This document shows positions 1-5,149 of a stretch of 5,149 nucleotides of DNA, one piece after another. Each line of letters opens with the position of its first letter. Within the stretch, counting starts at the first letter, position 1. The stretch covers positions 1 to 5,149 of the forward strand of contig CAZAIO010000149.1 in NCBI GenBank assembly GCA_964485235.1. Reading direction: 5' to 3'. Position numbers and translations under genes: made by a program. A model generated the notes under the pieces. The model was not told where the DNA came from and did no database searches. It saw only the letters and a program-made list of their open reading frames with translations. This stretch comes from CAZAIO01 sp964485235. Lineage in GTDB: Bacteria > Chloroflexota > Dehalococcoidia > GIF9 > UBA5629.

Positions 1-332
1 TTATAATGCTGGTGTTCGTTTTCCTCGGTTGTTTTATGGATGCATTAGCAATGATACTGCTCACCGTACCCATTTTCTTCCCGCTTGTACTAAGCCTGGG
101 CTTCAACCCGATATGGTTCGGTATAATAGTGGTAAGAATGATAGAAGTAGGCCTGATTACCCCGCCTGTGGGTATGAATGTTTATGCTATATCAGGTATA
201 GCACCGGATGTACCTATAACCACCATATTTAGAGGAGTAATCCCGTTCCTGATAGCCGATGTATTTCACATTACACTTCTGTTGTTTGTTCCCGCAATCG
301 TACTTTTCTTGCCCAAACTTATGATGGGGTAA
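1..332 (+). CDS. dctM: TRAP transporter large permease subunit (DctM family), C-terminal part
   Basis: This is the end of a tripartite ATP-independent periplasmic (TRAP) transporter large membrane subunit, which carries out ion-coupled uptake of carboxylates delivered by a periplasmic or lipoprotein binding protein. The reading frame is open to the left edge (an ATA codon precedes the ATG at 6), so that ATG is internal and the true start lies outside. About 110 of the usual roughly 430 residues are visible. They contain the family signature GLITPPVGMNVY, preceded by the hydrophobic stretch LGCFMDALAMILLTVPIFFP and followed by a last membrane segment rich in Leu, Val and Ile ending in PKLMMG. 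Translation stops at TAA 330-332. The gene converges on the acyl-CoA ligase and shares a terminator with it. The substrate cannot be deduced from this end; an organic acid activated by the neighbouring CoA enzymes is a reasonable inference. Confidence 0.93.
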   Translation, partial: IMLVFVFLGCFMDALAMILLTVPIFFPLVLSLGFNPIWFGIIVVRMIEVGLITPPVGMNVYAISGIAPDVPITTIFRGVIPFLIADVFHITLLLFVPAIVLFLPKLMMG

Positions 333-368
333 TAGATTTAACCCGGATTAAAAACGGTCGACAATTAT

Positions 369-412
369 AAAAATGGACCGCTTCAAGGAAAAACCTGAAG
401 CGGTCCATTTTT
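369..412. terminator. Bidirectional rho-independent terminator between convergent genes
   Basis: A perfect 17-bp inverted repeat pairs 369-385 (core ATGGACCGCTTCA) with 396-412 (core TGAAGCGGTCCAT). Two further G-C pairs are possible inside, after a bulged A, leaving an A-rich loop. On the + strand the stem runs into TTTTTGTTTTA. On the - strand it runs into a T-rich tract read from 373 down to 365. It lies 37 bp after the dctM stop and 63 bp after the ligase stop, so it can end transcription from both sides. Confidence 0.9.
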
Positions 413-474
413 GTTTTATAATAGAGACAGCGGTAAATTTCGAACTGATAGCCGCCAGTTTTATAGACCATCGT

Positions 475-2064
475 TTATTTCTTTGCCCTGTATTTTTCCC
501 GTAATTCCTTTTTAAGTATTTTACCGGCGGCATTCTTCGGCAATGCGTCGACAAATTCTATGGACTTGGGGGTCTTGTACCCGGCAATATGCTTTTTACA
601 AAACGCGGTGATCTCTTCAGGTGCAACCGAAGCTCCTTTTTTGGTCACTATAACCGCATGTACCTTCTCCACCCAGTAATCATCCGGAATACCGATAACT
701 GCCGCCTCCAGTACTGCCGGATGTTTGTATAATACTTCTTCAACCTCACGGGGAAAAATATTTTCACCACCGCTGATAATCATATCTTTTTTACGGTCGG
801 CAATATATATATAACCCCTTTCGTCATAATAGCCCATGTCTCCCGTATAGAGCCATCCATCAACAATTGTTTCTTTGGTGTCCTGCGGTTTTTTCCAGTA
901 TCCCACCATAATATGTTTGCTTTTAACAATGATTTCACCGATATCCCCTGGTTCACAATCATTCCCGTCCGTATCCACAATCCTCACCTGTACTCCTATA
1001 TCCGGCCTGCCTGCCGATGCAAGATGTTTTTGCTGTTCTACAGGCTTGTCCAGTACATTATGGTCTTCCCTCGGCATATGGGAAATTGCCGGACCGCTCT
1101 CGCTCTGTCCGTAGCCCTCGCCGAAAATACAACCGAAATTCTTAAGTCCTTTCTTTAATACTTCAAGCGGCATCGGTGACGCACCATACCAGATTAATTT
1201 CATTGAACTCAGATCATAGTCAGCAAAATCGGGCGTATTAAGCATTGCGACCACCTGAGTCGGGACAATATTCATATGAGTAGCCTTTTCATCCTGGATG
1301 CTCTTGAGTGTCTTCACGGGATCGAAAAATTTGTGAATAATCGTGCATGCACCGGCATATAGAAAAGTCCTCAGCCATGTATTCCCTGCAATATGAAACT
1401 GAGGTGTAACCTGCAAATGCCTGTCACACTGCTGGACATTTACATTCAATGCAAAAGTACGTGAGTCATCAATAAAGCATCTCTGAGTATAAAGTGCGCC
1501 TCTCGGCGTTCCGGTGGTGCCGCTGGTATAGATAATACAGGTAAGGTCATCCTCGCCTACCTTTATATCAGGTTCATCGGATGAATATACATCGAGCAGG
1601 TCTTGAAAGGGAATCATTCCTTCCGCCGTTTCCTCCAAAACGACATAATTTTTAACCTGAGGTATACGGGACTTCAGTGAAGCTATTGTTTCCACCAGTT
1701 CGGGGCCTACAAAAATCGTATCGGTTTCCGAATATTTAATAATATATTCAAGTTCATCAGCGGTTAATCTTGGATTGAGCATAGAAGCAATATACTTACC
1801 CTTAAGCGTTGTGCCATAGGTAATTACAGAGGGCAGGGAATTCCAGGATAATATACTCACTGGTTTGCTGTTATCAACATTCATTTTCTGTAAAGCATGA
1901 ATTATTTTATTAACCGCCTTATTATATTCACCATGTGTTATCCTCTTATCGTTGTAAATAAACGCCGCATTATCCGGATAAAGCAGTGCATTCCTGTACA
2001 GAATATCAGCAAAAGTTCCTGTATTGTACCGGGAGAGCTCGCGTAACAAGAAACGTTCAGTCAA
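475..2064 (-). CDS. AMP-forming acyl-CoA synthetase (fatty-acyl/organic-acid CoA ligase)
   Basis: A 529-residue member of the ANL adenylate-forming family, of normal length and apparently intact. It activates a carboxylic acid with ATP to an acyl-adenylate and then to the CoA thioester, in the cytoplasm. Visible motifs in order: P-loop YTSGTTGTPRGA (179-190), PQFHIAG (221-227) of the acyl pocket region, YGQSESG (318-324), YTGD (406-409, ribose-binding Asp 409), the hinge and CoA region around RKKDMIISGGENIFPREVE (424-442), and PKNAAGKILKK (509-519) with the catalytic Lys 515. Two conservative departures from consensus are Arg 188 for the P-loop Lys, and Ser for Thr in YGxTE. The start is a TTG 8 nt after GAGGAGG; no in-frame ATG lies upstream before a stop. 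The motifs do not decide the substrate: medium or long-chain, aryl or carnitine-type acids are all possible. It has its own candidate promoters, separate from the CoA-transferase genes. Confidence 0.93.
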   Translation of the reverse strand: MTERFLLRELSRYNTGTFADILYRNALLYPDNAAFIYNDKRITHGEYNKAVNKIIHALQKMNVDNSKPVSILSWNSLPSVITYGTTLKGKYIASMLNPRLTADELEYIIKYSETDTIFVGPELVETIASLKSRIPQVKNYVVLEETAEGMIPFQDLLDVYSSDEPDIKVGEDDLTCIIYTSGTTGTPRGALYTQRCFIDDSRTFALNVNVQQCDRHLQVTPQFHIAGNTWLRTFLYAGACTIIHKFFDPVKTLKSIQDEKATHMNIVPTQVVAMLNTPDFADYDLSSMKLIWYGASPMPLEVLKKGLKNFGCIFGEGYGQSESGPAISHMPREDHNVLDKPVEQQKHLASAGRPDIGVQVRIVDTDGNDCEPGDIGEIIVKSKHIMVGYWKKPQDTKETIVDGWLYTGDMGYYDERGYIYIADRKKDMIISGGENIFPREVEEVLYKHPAVLEAAVIGIPDDYWVEKVHAVIVTKKGASVAPEEITAFCKKHIAGYKTPKSIEFVDALPKNAAGKILKKELREKYRAKK

Positions 2065-2072
2065 TTTTTCAT

Positions 2073-2079
2073 CCTCCTC
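2073..2079 (-). promoter_or_regulatory. Strong Shine-Dalgarno that sets a TTG start
   Basis: GAGGAGG lies 8 nt before the TTG at 2064-2062, the ideal distance, and this decides the ligase start. The nearby ATGs (at 2081 and 2072, reading left) are in another frame. They give only the peptides MRRMKN or MKN, whose TGA overlaps the TTG as TTGA. Confidence 0.85.
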
Positions 2080-2101
2080 ATTTTTATATCTACATGGACA
2101 G

Positions 2102-2130
2102 CATAAAATTGATAATTAGCCGGTTGTAAA
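2102..2130 (-). promoter_or_regulatory. Candidate proximal promoter (P2) of the ligase gene
   Basis: On the - strand TTTACA (2130-2125) is 17 nt from TTTATG (2107-2102). The -35 matches consensus at 5 of 6 positions; the -10 matches at only 3 of 6. Transcription would begin near 2095, giving a short leader of about 30 nt. Alone this would be unconvincing. Support comes from its -35 lying in the same 12-bp repeat, at the same place, as the -35 of the better distal promoter. Confidence 0.35.
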
Positions 2131-2137
2131 CACCGGC
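2119..2137. repeat. Inverted repeat GCCGGT-N7-ACCGGC over the P2 -35 box
   Basis: The arms GCCGGT (2119-2124) and ACCGGC (2132-2137) are perfect over 6 bp, with a 7-bp centre that contains most of the -35 hexamer TTTACA. The position suits an operator for a dimeric regulator. It could equally be an RNA hairpin in the longer transcript from P1. Confidence 0.4.
2125..2136 (-). repeat. 12-bp repeat CCGGTGTTTACA, copy 2 (P2 -35)
   Basis: On the - strand this reads CCGGTGTTTACA and differs at one position from copy 1 (CCGGTGTTGACA, 2448-2459). In both copies the last six bases are the -35 hexamer, each followed 17 nt later by a -10-like hexamer. Confidence 0.5.
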
Positions 2138-2157
2138 AACAAAATCCCGGGGTTGCC
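2135..2157. repeat. Inverted repeat GGCAAC-N11-GTTGCC overlapping the P2 dyad
   Basis: The arms GGCAAC (2135-2140) and GTTGCC (2152-2157) are perfect over 6 bp and flank a CCCGGG palindrome (2146-2151). Its left arm shares 2135-2137 with the right arm of the 2119-2137 repeat. In RNA from the distal promoter the two hairpins would compete. Confidence 0.35.
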
Positions 2158-2307
2158 TGCCTGGTATATTAATTTCCGATTTAGTAAAACGATAATCATT
2201 ACCGTATAAATATTGAAACCAATACGCCAATAACATAGTTAGTGGTATTAAATCTGCATAACAGTGCTATTGTAGTCTATAAATTAATTGGCTATAAGAA
2301 AGCTGAT

Positions 2308-2319
2308 GGTCTTCGGACC
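2308..2319 (+). repeat. Short hairpin with UUCG loop on + strand
   Basis: GGTC-TTCG-GACC forms a 4-bp stem closed by C-G around a UUCG tetraloop when read on the + strand. On the - strand, which is the strand expected to be transcribed, the loop is CGAA and less stable. No T-tract follows directly, so it is not called a terminator. It may be coincidental. Confidence 0.3.
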
Positions 2320-2371
2320 GGTATCCGGACAAAATTCGCCTTTTTATATCCCTTTATTATGAACCAGGACC

Positions 2372-2445
2372 TGATATTTATATATCGAATATTTATTATA
2401 ATTATTTATTATTTACGAATTATTATAATATTCGCTTTAATATCA
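2372..2445. repeat. AT-rich imperfect palindrome spanning the P1 -10 box
   Basis: Outer arms TGATATT (2372-2378) and AATATCA (2439-2445) pair, as do inner arms CGAATATT (2386-2393) and AATATTCG (2427-2434). Further A-T pairing continues inward to about 2403 and 2418 with one bulge and one mismatch. The right half covers the -10 hexamer and part of the spacer of the distal promoter. The left half lies in its early transcribed region. If the start site near 2418 is right, the RNA would not contain both arms, so any role would be at the DNA level (regulator binding or cruciform). Confidence 0.45.
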
Positions 2446-2453
2446 ACTGTCAA
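2425..2453 (-). promoter_or_regulatory. Near-consensus sigma-A/sigma-70 promoter (P1) upstream of the ligase
   Basis: On the - strand TTGACA (2453-2448, perfect -35) is separated by exactly 17 nt from TATTAT (2430-2425, 5 of 6 matches to the -10). Transcription would start near 2418 and run left, giving a leader of roughly 350 nt before the ligase TTG. No extended -10 TG is seen. This is the best promoter match I found in the gap. There is no gene between it and the ligase. Confidence 0.65.
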
Positions 2454-2459
2454 CACCGG
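2448..2459 (-). repeat. 12-bp repeat CCGGTGTTGACA, copy 1 (P1 -35)
   Basis: On the - strand this reads CCGGTGTTGACA, with TTGACA being the -35 of P1. Eleven of 12 bases match the copy at 2125-2136, about 320 bp downstream, in the same orientation and same register to the -35. Confidence 0.5.
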
Positions 2460-2468
2460 TCAGGTTGA
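2450..2468. promoter_or_regulatory. Dyad TCAAC-N9-GTTGA overlapping the P1 -35 box
   Basis: Perfect 5-bp arms (2450-2454 and 2464-2468) flank a centre containing ACCGGT. The left arm covers most of the -35 hexamer, so a bound regulator could block polymerase or contact it. The arms are short and may be chance. Confidence 0.25.
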
Positions 2469-2651
2469 AATAGAGAATACGCCGAATAATCTTCATGCAA
2501 AAGAATTGAAATCTATTTAAAAAAAAATAGGTGACCAATATTTTTCATACAGGTAAATATAATTATGACCGCGTACGAAGTAGAGTACCCATTGAGAAAG
2601 CGTAATGGATTTGTGAGGAAACAGGGATTCTAATCCACCGAGTTAATATAT

Positions 2652-2691
2652 TATAGAGACCGAAAATATTTATTACCGGATTCTCTCTATA
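2652..2691 (-). terminator. Weak terminator-like hairpin after the CoA-transferase gene
   Basis: Arms TATAGAGA (2652-2659) and TCTCTATA (2684-2691) pair over 8 bp. An inner CCG/CGG pairing (2660-2662 with 2677-2679) could lengthen the stem. It begins 5 bp past the TAG stop. The sequence that follows on the - strand is AT-rich (ATATATT) but has no true T-run, so termination may be partial. A T9 tract lies further on (2519-2527, read on the - strand) but has only an A-T stem before it. Confidence 0.35.
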
Positions 2692-2696
2692 GCCTT

Positions 2697-3932
2697 CTAA
2701 TAAATAACTTCCTGTTGTATCAATTTATTAATTTCATCCGGAGAAAAATTCAAAAGTTGGCCAAGTACATAGTCATTGTGTTCTCCCAGTGATGGAGCAG
2801 GTCTGCGAATATCTCCCGGCGTTTTACTTAATTTAAACGGTACGCCCGGGAGTAATTCCATACCCACCAGGGGGTGTTCGATTTCGATATATGTATTTCT
2901 TTCCCGATAGTGAGGATCTATATATTGTTCTTCAATATTCATCACCGGTGTTGCTGCTACATTTACCTTTTGAAGGATATCCATAAGCTCGTACGTTGTA
3001 TAATCAATCGTTACAGCAGTTATGAGTGTATCAAGTTCCTGCCGGTTCATCAGCCTTGCATACCGGTCGGCAAACCTGGGGTCGTCTGTCCATTCCTGAT
3101 GTCCGATTGCACTACAAAAGTTTTTCCAATCGTCATCGGTTTTCACTGCGATCGCTATCCATTTATCCTCTCCGGTACAGGGATATGCGCCGTGGGGAGC
3201 CATATCAGGATCATAATTGCCCTGAAAACCCATCGAGTTTCCGTTCATGGTATATTCCATGATCGCCTCGCCCAGCAAACTGGTCACCGCTTCAGCTTCC
3301 GCAAGCTCAATATGTTGTCCCTGTCCGGTTATTTCCCGATGCCATAATGCAGCCAGCACTGAAAAAGCACCGTGAATACTTGCGTTGGCATCTCCGTAAG
3401 GGGACATTATTTGTAAAGGGGTATCTTCGCCGTAATAGCCGATTAATCCTGCTAAACCGCCCAGCGAAACAATGGAAGGCGCATAGAGAATTGCATCTCT
3501 AAGAACACCGCTCTCGCCACTTGCGGTTAACGATATTGAAATAATATCCGGTTTGATCGCAGCCAGATCGTTATGACCCAGCCCGAGCCTTGTCATAGTG
3601 CCGGGGCTGAAATTGTCGCTGACCACATCGCTTATCTTTACAAGCTCTTTGATGATCTGTAATCCCTGCGGATTTTTCACATCAACGGTGAAACTCAGTT
3701 TGTTGCGGTTTAAACCGTGAAAAACAGGTTGCATGTCCGGCCATTGTCCTTTATCTCCACCCGCAGCATCATCGACCACGATCGGTCGTCCCATTCTTGC
3801 CCCATCCATTTTCTTCCGTGATTCTATCTTGATAACCTCTGCACCCATATCGGCAAGGATCTGTCCGACCTGCGGGCCTGCCCACGCAGTACCGAAGTCC
3901 AGTATTCTGTAATTTTCAAGAGGATATTTCAT
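2697..3932 (-). CDS. Class III (CaiB/BaiF) CoA-transferase with intact catalytic Asp
   Basis: A 411-residue cytoplasmic enzyme of the family that moves CoA from a donor thioester to a carboxylic acid through an aspartyl-enzyme intermediate. Visible features: LDFGTAWAGP (11-20) and ADMGAEVIKIE (27-37) at the N-terminus, SDNFSPGTMTRLGLG (105-119), and YGDANASIHGAF (179-190). Its Asp 181 aligns with the catalytic Asp 169 of Oxalobacter formyl-CoA transferase. TGQGQHIELAEAEA (202-215) and the C-terminal RRPAPSLGEHN (376-386) follow. Length is normal for the family (about 400). I chose the ATG at 3932 because the family's N-terminal motif starts there and AGGCGGAG precedes it. A 40-residue in-frame extension (up to 4052) overlaps the neighbouring gene and has no family similarity. 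It lies 56 bp downstream of a second transferase, so they are probably co-transcribed. The acid substrate cannot be told; racemase or carnitine-type functions also occur in this family. Confidence 0.93.
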   Translation of the reverse strand: MKYPLENYRILDFGTAWAGPQVGQILADMGAEVIKIESRKKMDGARMGRPIVVDDAAGGDKGQWPDMQPVFHGLNRNKLSFTVDVKNPQGLQIIKELVKISDVVSDNFSPGTMTRLGLGHNDLAAIKPDIISISLTASGESGVLRDAILYAPSIVSLGGLAGLIGYYGEDTPLQIMSPYGDANASIHGAFSVLAALWHREITGQGQHIELAEAEAVTSLLGEAIMEYTMNGNSMGFQGNYDPDMAPHGAYPCTGEDKWIAIAVKTDDDWKNFCSAIGHQEWTDDPRFADRYARLMNRQELDTLITAVTIDYTTYELMDILQKVNVAATPVMNIEEQYIDPHYRERNTYIEIEHPLVGMELLPGVPFKLSKTPGDIRRPAPSLGEHNDYVLGQLLNFSPDEINKLIQQEVIY

Positions 3933-3934
3933 GT

Positions 3935-3942
3935 CTCCGCCT
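3935..3942 (-). promoter_or_regulatory. Ribosome binding site supporting the ATG at 3932
   Basis: AGGCGGAG on the - strand ends 2 nt before the ATG, or 4 nt if only AGGCGG pairs. It is an imperfect Shine-Dalgarno at rather short spacing, but it fits the start expected from family alignment. Confidence 0.55.
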
Positions 3943-3988
3943 GTTATTTTTTTGTCATATAATCTGTTACAGTAGAGTATTGCCTGAA

Positions 3989-5149
3989 CTAGATAACACC
4001 GGTATGTTTCAGTGTATTGAATTCTTCTTTGGAATAACCTAATCTCCGGCATAAAATTTCTTCATTATCCTGTCCCAGCAGCGGCGCTGCTCTCCTGATA
4101 TTCCAGTCGGTTTCAGAAAATTTGCTCGGACCGAGCGGATATTTAAGCGTACCCGCCTCCGGATGATCGATTTCAGTGAAGAAATGACGTTCTTTAAGGT
4201 GCGGATGGTCTACCAGGTCACCTATATCATATACTGGTGAAAGTGGAACGCGGTTTTCCTGGCTCTTTTGAAAAACCTCTTCTTTTGTATACTCCTTTAA
4301 CCACGGTTTAAGGAGAGCGTCTGCTTCATCAGGATAGTGCTCGTGCATGGCACGGCGGTTTTGATATCTTGGATCATCTTTCCATGACGGATTGCCTATC
4401 ATGTTTAAAAACCTCGTCCATTGGTCTAATTGCGGAGCAACAAGATTTATATAGCCGTCTTTACAGGGGAGAACACTGCCGGGATAAAGAAAAAAGCCGC
4501 CGTGAATTCCCCGTCTGATTCCGGTCACTCCACGATAGAGAAACGTAAGAATATTTTGTGCCATGTGGAGCGTTGCCATGACCTCAACTTCCGAGATATC
4601 TATGTATTGACCCTCCCCTGTTTTCCTGCGGGCTAAGAGCGCGGTAAGAGCAGCTACGGCAGCGCTGGCACCGGCCTGATAACTTCCCTGTGACAGAGGT
4701 AACGGTAACGGTTCACGTTCGGGTTCCCCTATACCGACAGATACACCGTCGGCGGCACAACAATTAATATCATATGCTTTATAGTCTCTGTACGGCCCTG
4801 TCTGTCCAAAGGGAGTGATCGATACCATGATCAACTTCGGATTTATGGTTATTAATTCTTCATAGCTCATACCGAGTTTCTTAACAACTTCGGGAGCATT
4901 GTTTTCTACAAAAATATCGGCGTCTTCAATCAACCTCTTGAAAATCTTTTTCCCGGTCATCGTGTCAAGATTTAAAGTAATACCCAGCTTATTCATATTC
5001 AGCGATAGAAAGAGGCCGCTTTTTTCAGGGGCAGGCATACCGTCCGGGAACGGGCCGTGCTGTCTGGCTTCATCGCCGGTCACGGGATTTTCAACTTTTA
5101 TTACTTCCGCGCCGAGACCGGCCAGTAACCTTGCGCAATACGGCGCCGA
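3989..5149 (-). CDS. Class III (CaiB/BaiF) CoA-transferase-like subunit lacking the catalytic Asp (5' end outside window)
   Basis: The frame is open to the right edge. The 386 visible residues begin SAPYCARLLAGLGAEVIKVE, the usual family N-terminus, so only about 15-20 residues are missing. The GTG at 5083 is an internal Val, not a start. Family marks follow: FVENNAPEVVKKLGM (visible 80-94), TGEGQYIDISEVE (177-189) and C-terminal RRAAPLLGQDNEEIL. The segment GSYQAG (155-160) aligns without gaps to GDSNSG of formyl-CoA transferase, placing Ser 156 (AGT, 4682-4684) at the catalytic Asp. The residue 30 before it, His in methylacyl-CoA racemases, is Tyr (KAYDIN), so racemase chemistry is also unlikely. 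Together with the intact neighbour 56 bp downstream, this suggests a non-catalytic or specificity subunit of a heteromeric transferase (inference). An independent enzyme with altered chemistry is the alternative. Confidence 0.88.
   Translation of the reverse strand, partial: SAPYCARLLAGLGAEVIKVENPVTGDEARQHGPFPDGMPAPEKSGLFLSLNMNKLGITLNLDTMTGKKIFKRLIEDADIFVENNAPEVVKKLGMSYEELITINPKLIMVSITPFGQTGPYRDYKAYDINCCAADGVSVGIGEPEREPLPLPLSQGSYQAGASAAVAALTALLARRKTGEGQYIDISEVEVMATLHMAQNILTFLYRGVTGIRRGIHGGFFLYPGSVLPCKDGYINLVAPQLDQWTRFLNMIGNPSWKDDPRYQNRRAMHEHYPDEADALLKPWLKEYTKEEVFQKSQENRVPLSPVYDIGDLVDHPHLKERHFFTEIDHPEAGTLKYPLGPSKFSETDWNIRRAAPLLGQDNEEILCRRLGYSKEEFNTLKHTGVI

Larger units (their letters stand above)
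2065..2696. other. 632-bp gene-free regulatory region between ligase and CoA-transferase genes
   Basis: No open reading frame here has both a ribosome binding site and a recognisable product. Reading leftwards (- strand), the region holds a weak hairpin just after the CoA-transferase stop, then about 190 bp with no feature I recognise. Next come a near-consensus promoter (2425-2453) inside an AT-rich palindrome, a leader of roughly 350 nt with several short hairpins, a second weaker promoter (2102-2130), and the ligase ribosome binding site. The gap means the ligase is probably not simply the last gene of the CoA-transferase operon. I do not recognise a known riboswitch class in it. Confidence 0.6.

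Noticed and set aside
2116..2199. 27-codon frame on the - strand (starts MIIVLLNRK) ending inside the 2119-2137 dyad region
   Set aside because: No ribosome binding site, and it overlaps the previous frame in another phase; most likely chance.
2090..2236. 48-codon frame on the - strand ending 25 nt before the ligase start
   Set aside because: It begins with ATG but has no Shine-Dalgarno and no recognisable motif, and it spans the proximal promoter and both dyads. A frame this long can occur by chance here. A conserved leader peptide is not excluded.
2242..2520. 92-codon open frame on the + strand in the gap
   Set aside because: It starts with GTG with no ribosome binding site, is low-complexity (runs of Ile and Tyr from AT-rich DNA), and lies antisense across the best promoter and the palindrome. 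No family resemblance.
2519..2545. A9/T9 tract with AAAAATA/TATTTTT arms as a terminator for the CoA-transferase genes
   Set aside because: The stem is only A-T pairs and there is no GC-rich hairpin ahead of the T-run on the - strand, so a rho-independent terminator cannot be supported.
2565..2633. 22-codon frame on the + strand (starts MTAYEVEY)
   Set aside because: Very short, with only a weak AGGT well upstream, and no homology I recognise.
2874..3347. 157-codon open frame on the + strand, antisense to the CoA-transferase, and similar shorter antisense frames elsewhere
   Set aside because: They are shadows of strongly supported genes: Cys- and Ile-rich translations without motifs or ribosome binding sites.
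3933..4052. 40-residue N-terminal extension of the downstream CoA-transferase
   Set aside because: The extension overlaps the end of the upstream transferase, lacks family similarity, and a start with ribosome binding site and family motif exists at 3932.
1..5149. CRISPR array, tRNA or rRNA genes, insertion sequence or transposase remnants
   Set aside because: No regularly spaced repeats, no cloverleaf pattern and no transposase-like reading frame or terminal inverted repeats were seen.

Overview
The window looks like a carboxylic-acid catabolism locus from an anaerobic or facultative bacterium. It is moderately AT-rich, uses many ATA isoleucine codons, and has a strong GAGGAGG ribosome binding site in front of a TTG start plus a near-consensus sigma-A/sigma-70 promoter. 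These traits lean towards Firmicutes (Clostridia-type), but this is weak evidence: no taxonomic marker gene is present.

Layout. (1) Positions 1-332, + strand: the C-terminal end of a TRAP transporter large permease (DctM family), cut by the left edge. (2) 369-412: a strong hairpin flanked by T-rich tracts on both strands, serving as a shared terminator for convergent genes. (3) 475-2064, - strand: an intact AMP-forming acyl-CoA synthetase. (4) 2065-2696: a 632-bp stretch with no convincing gene. It holds two candidate promoters reading leftwards into the ligase; both -35 boxes sit in copies of a 12-bp repeat. It also holds an AT-rich palindrome, other hairpins and a weak terminator for the genes to the right. 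(5) 2697-3932 and 3989-5149, - strand: two adjacent class III (CaiB/BaiF) CoA-transferase genes 56 bp apart. The upstream one is cut by the right edge.

How they may work together (inference): the TRAP system would import an organic acid, which is activated to a CoA thioester by the ATP-dependent ligase and/or by CoA transfer. The substrate cannot be read from the sequence. The most interesting protein-level point is that the upstream CoA-transferase has Ser where the family's catalytic Asp should be, while its neighbour keeps the Asp. This suggests a heteromeric enzyme with one non-catalytic subunit, comparable to two-gene class III transferases such as BbsEF. The most interesting DNA-level point is the pair of repeat-tagged promoters before the ligase.
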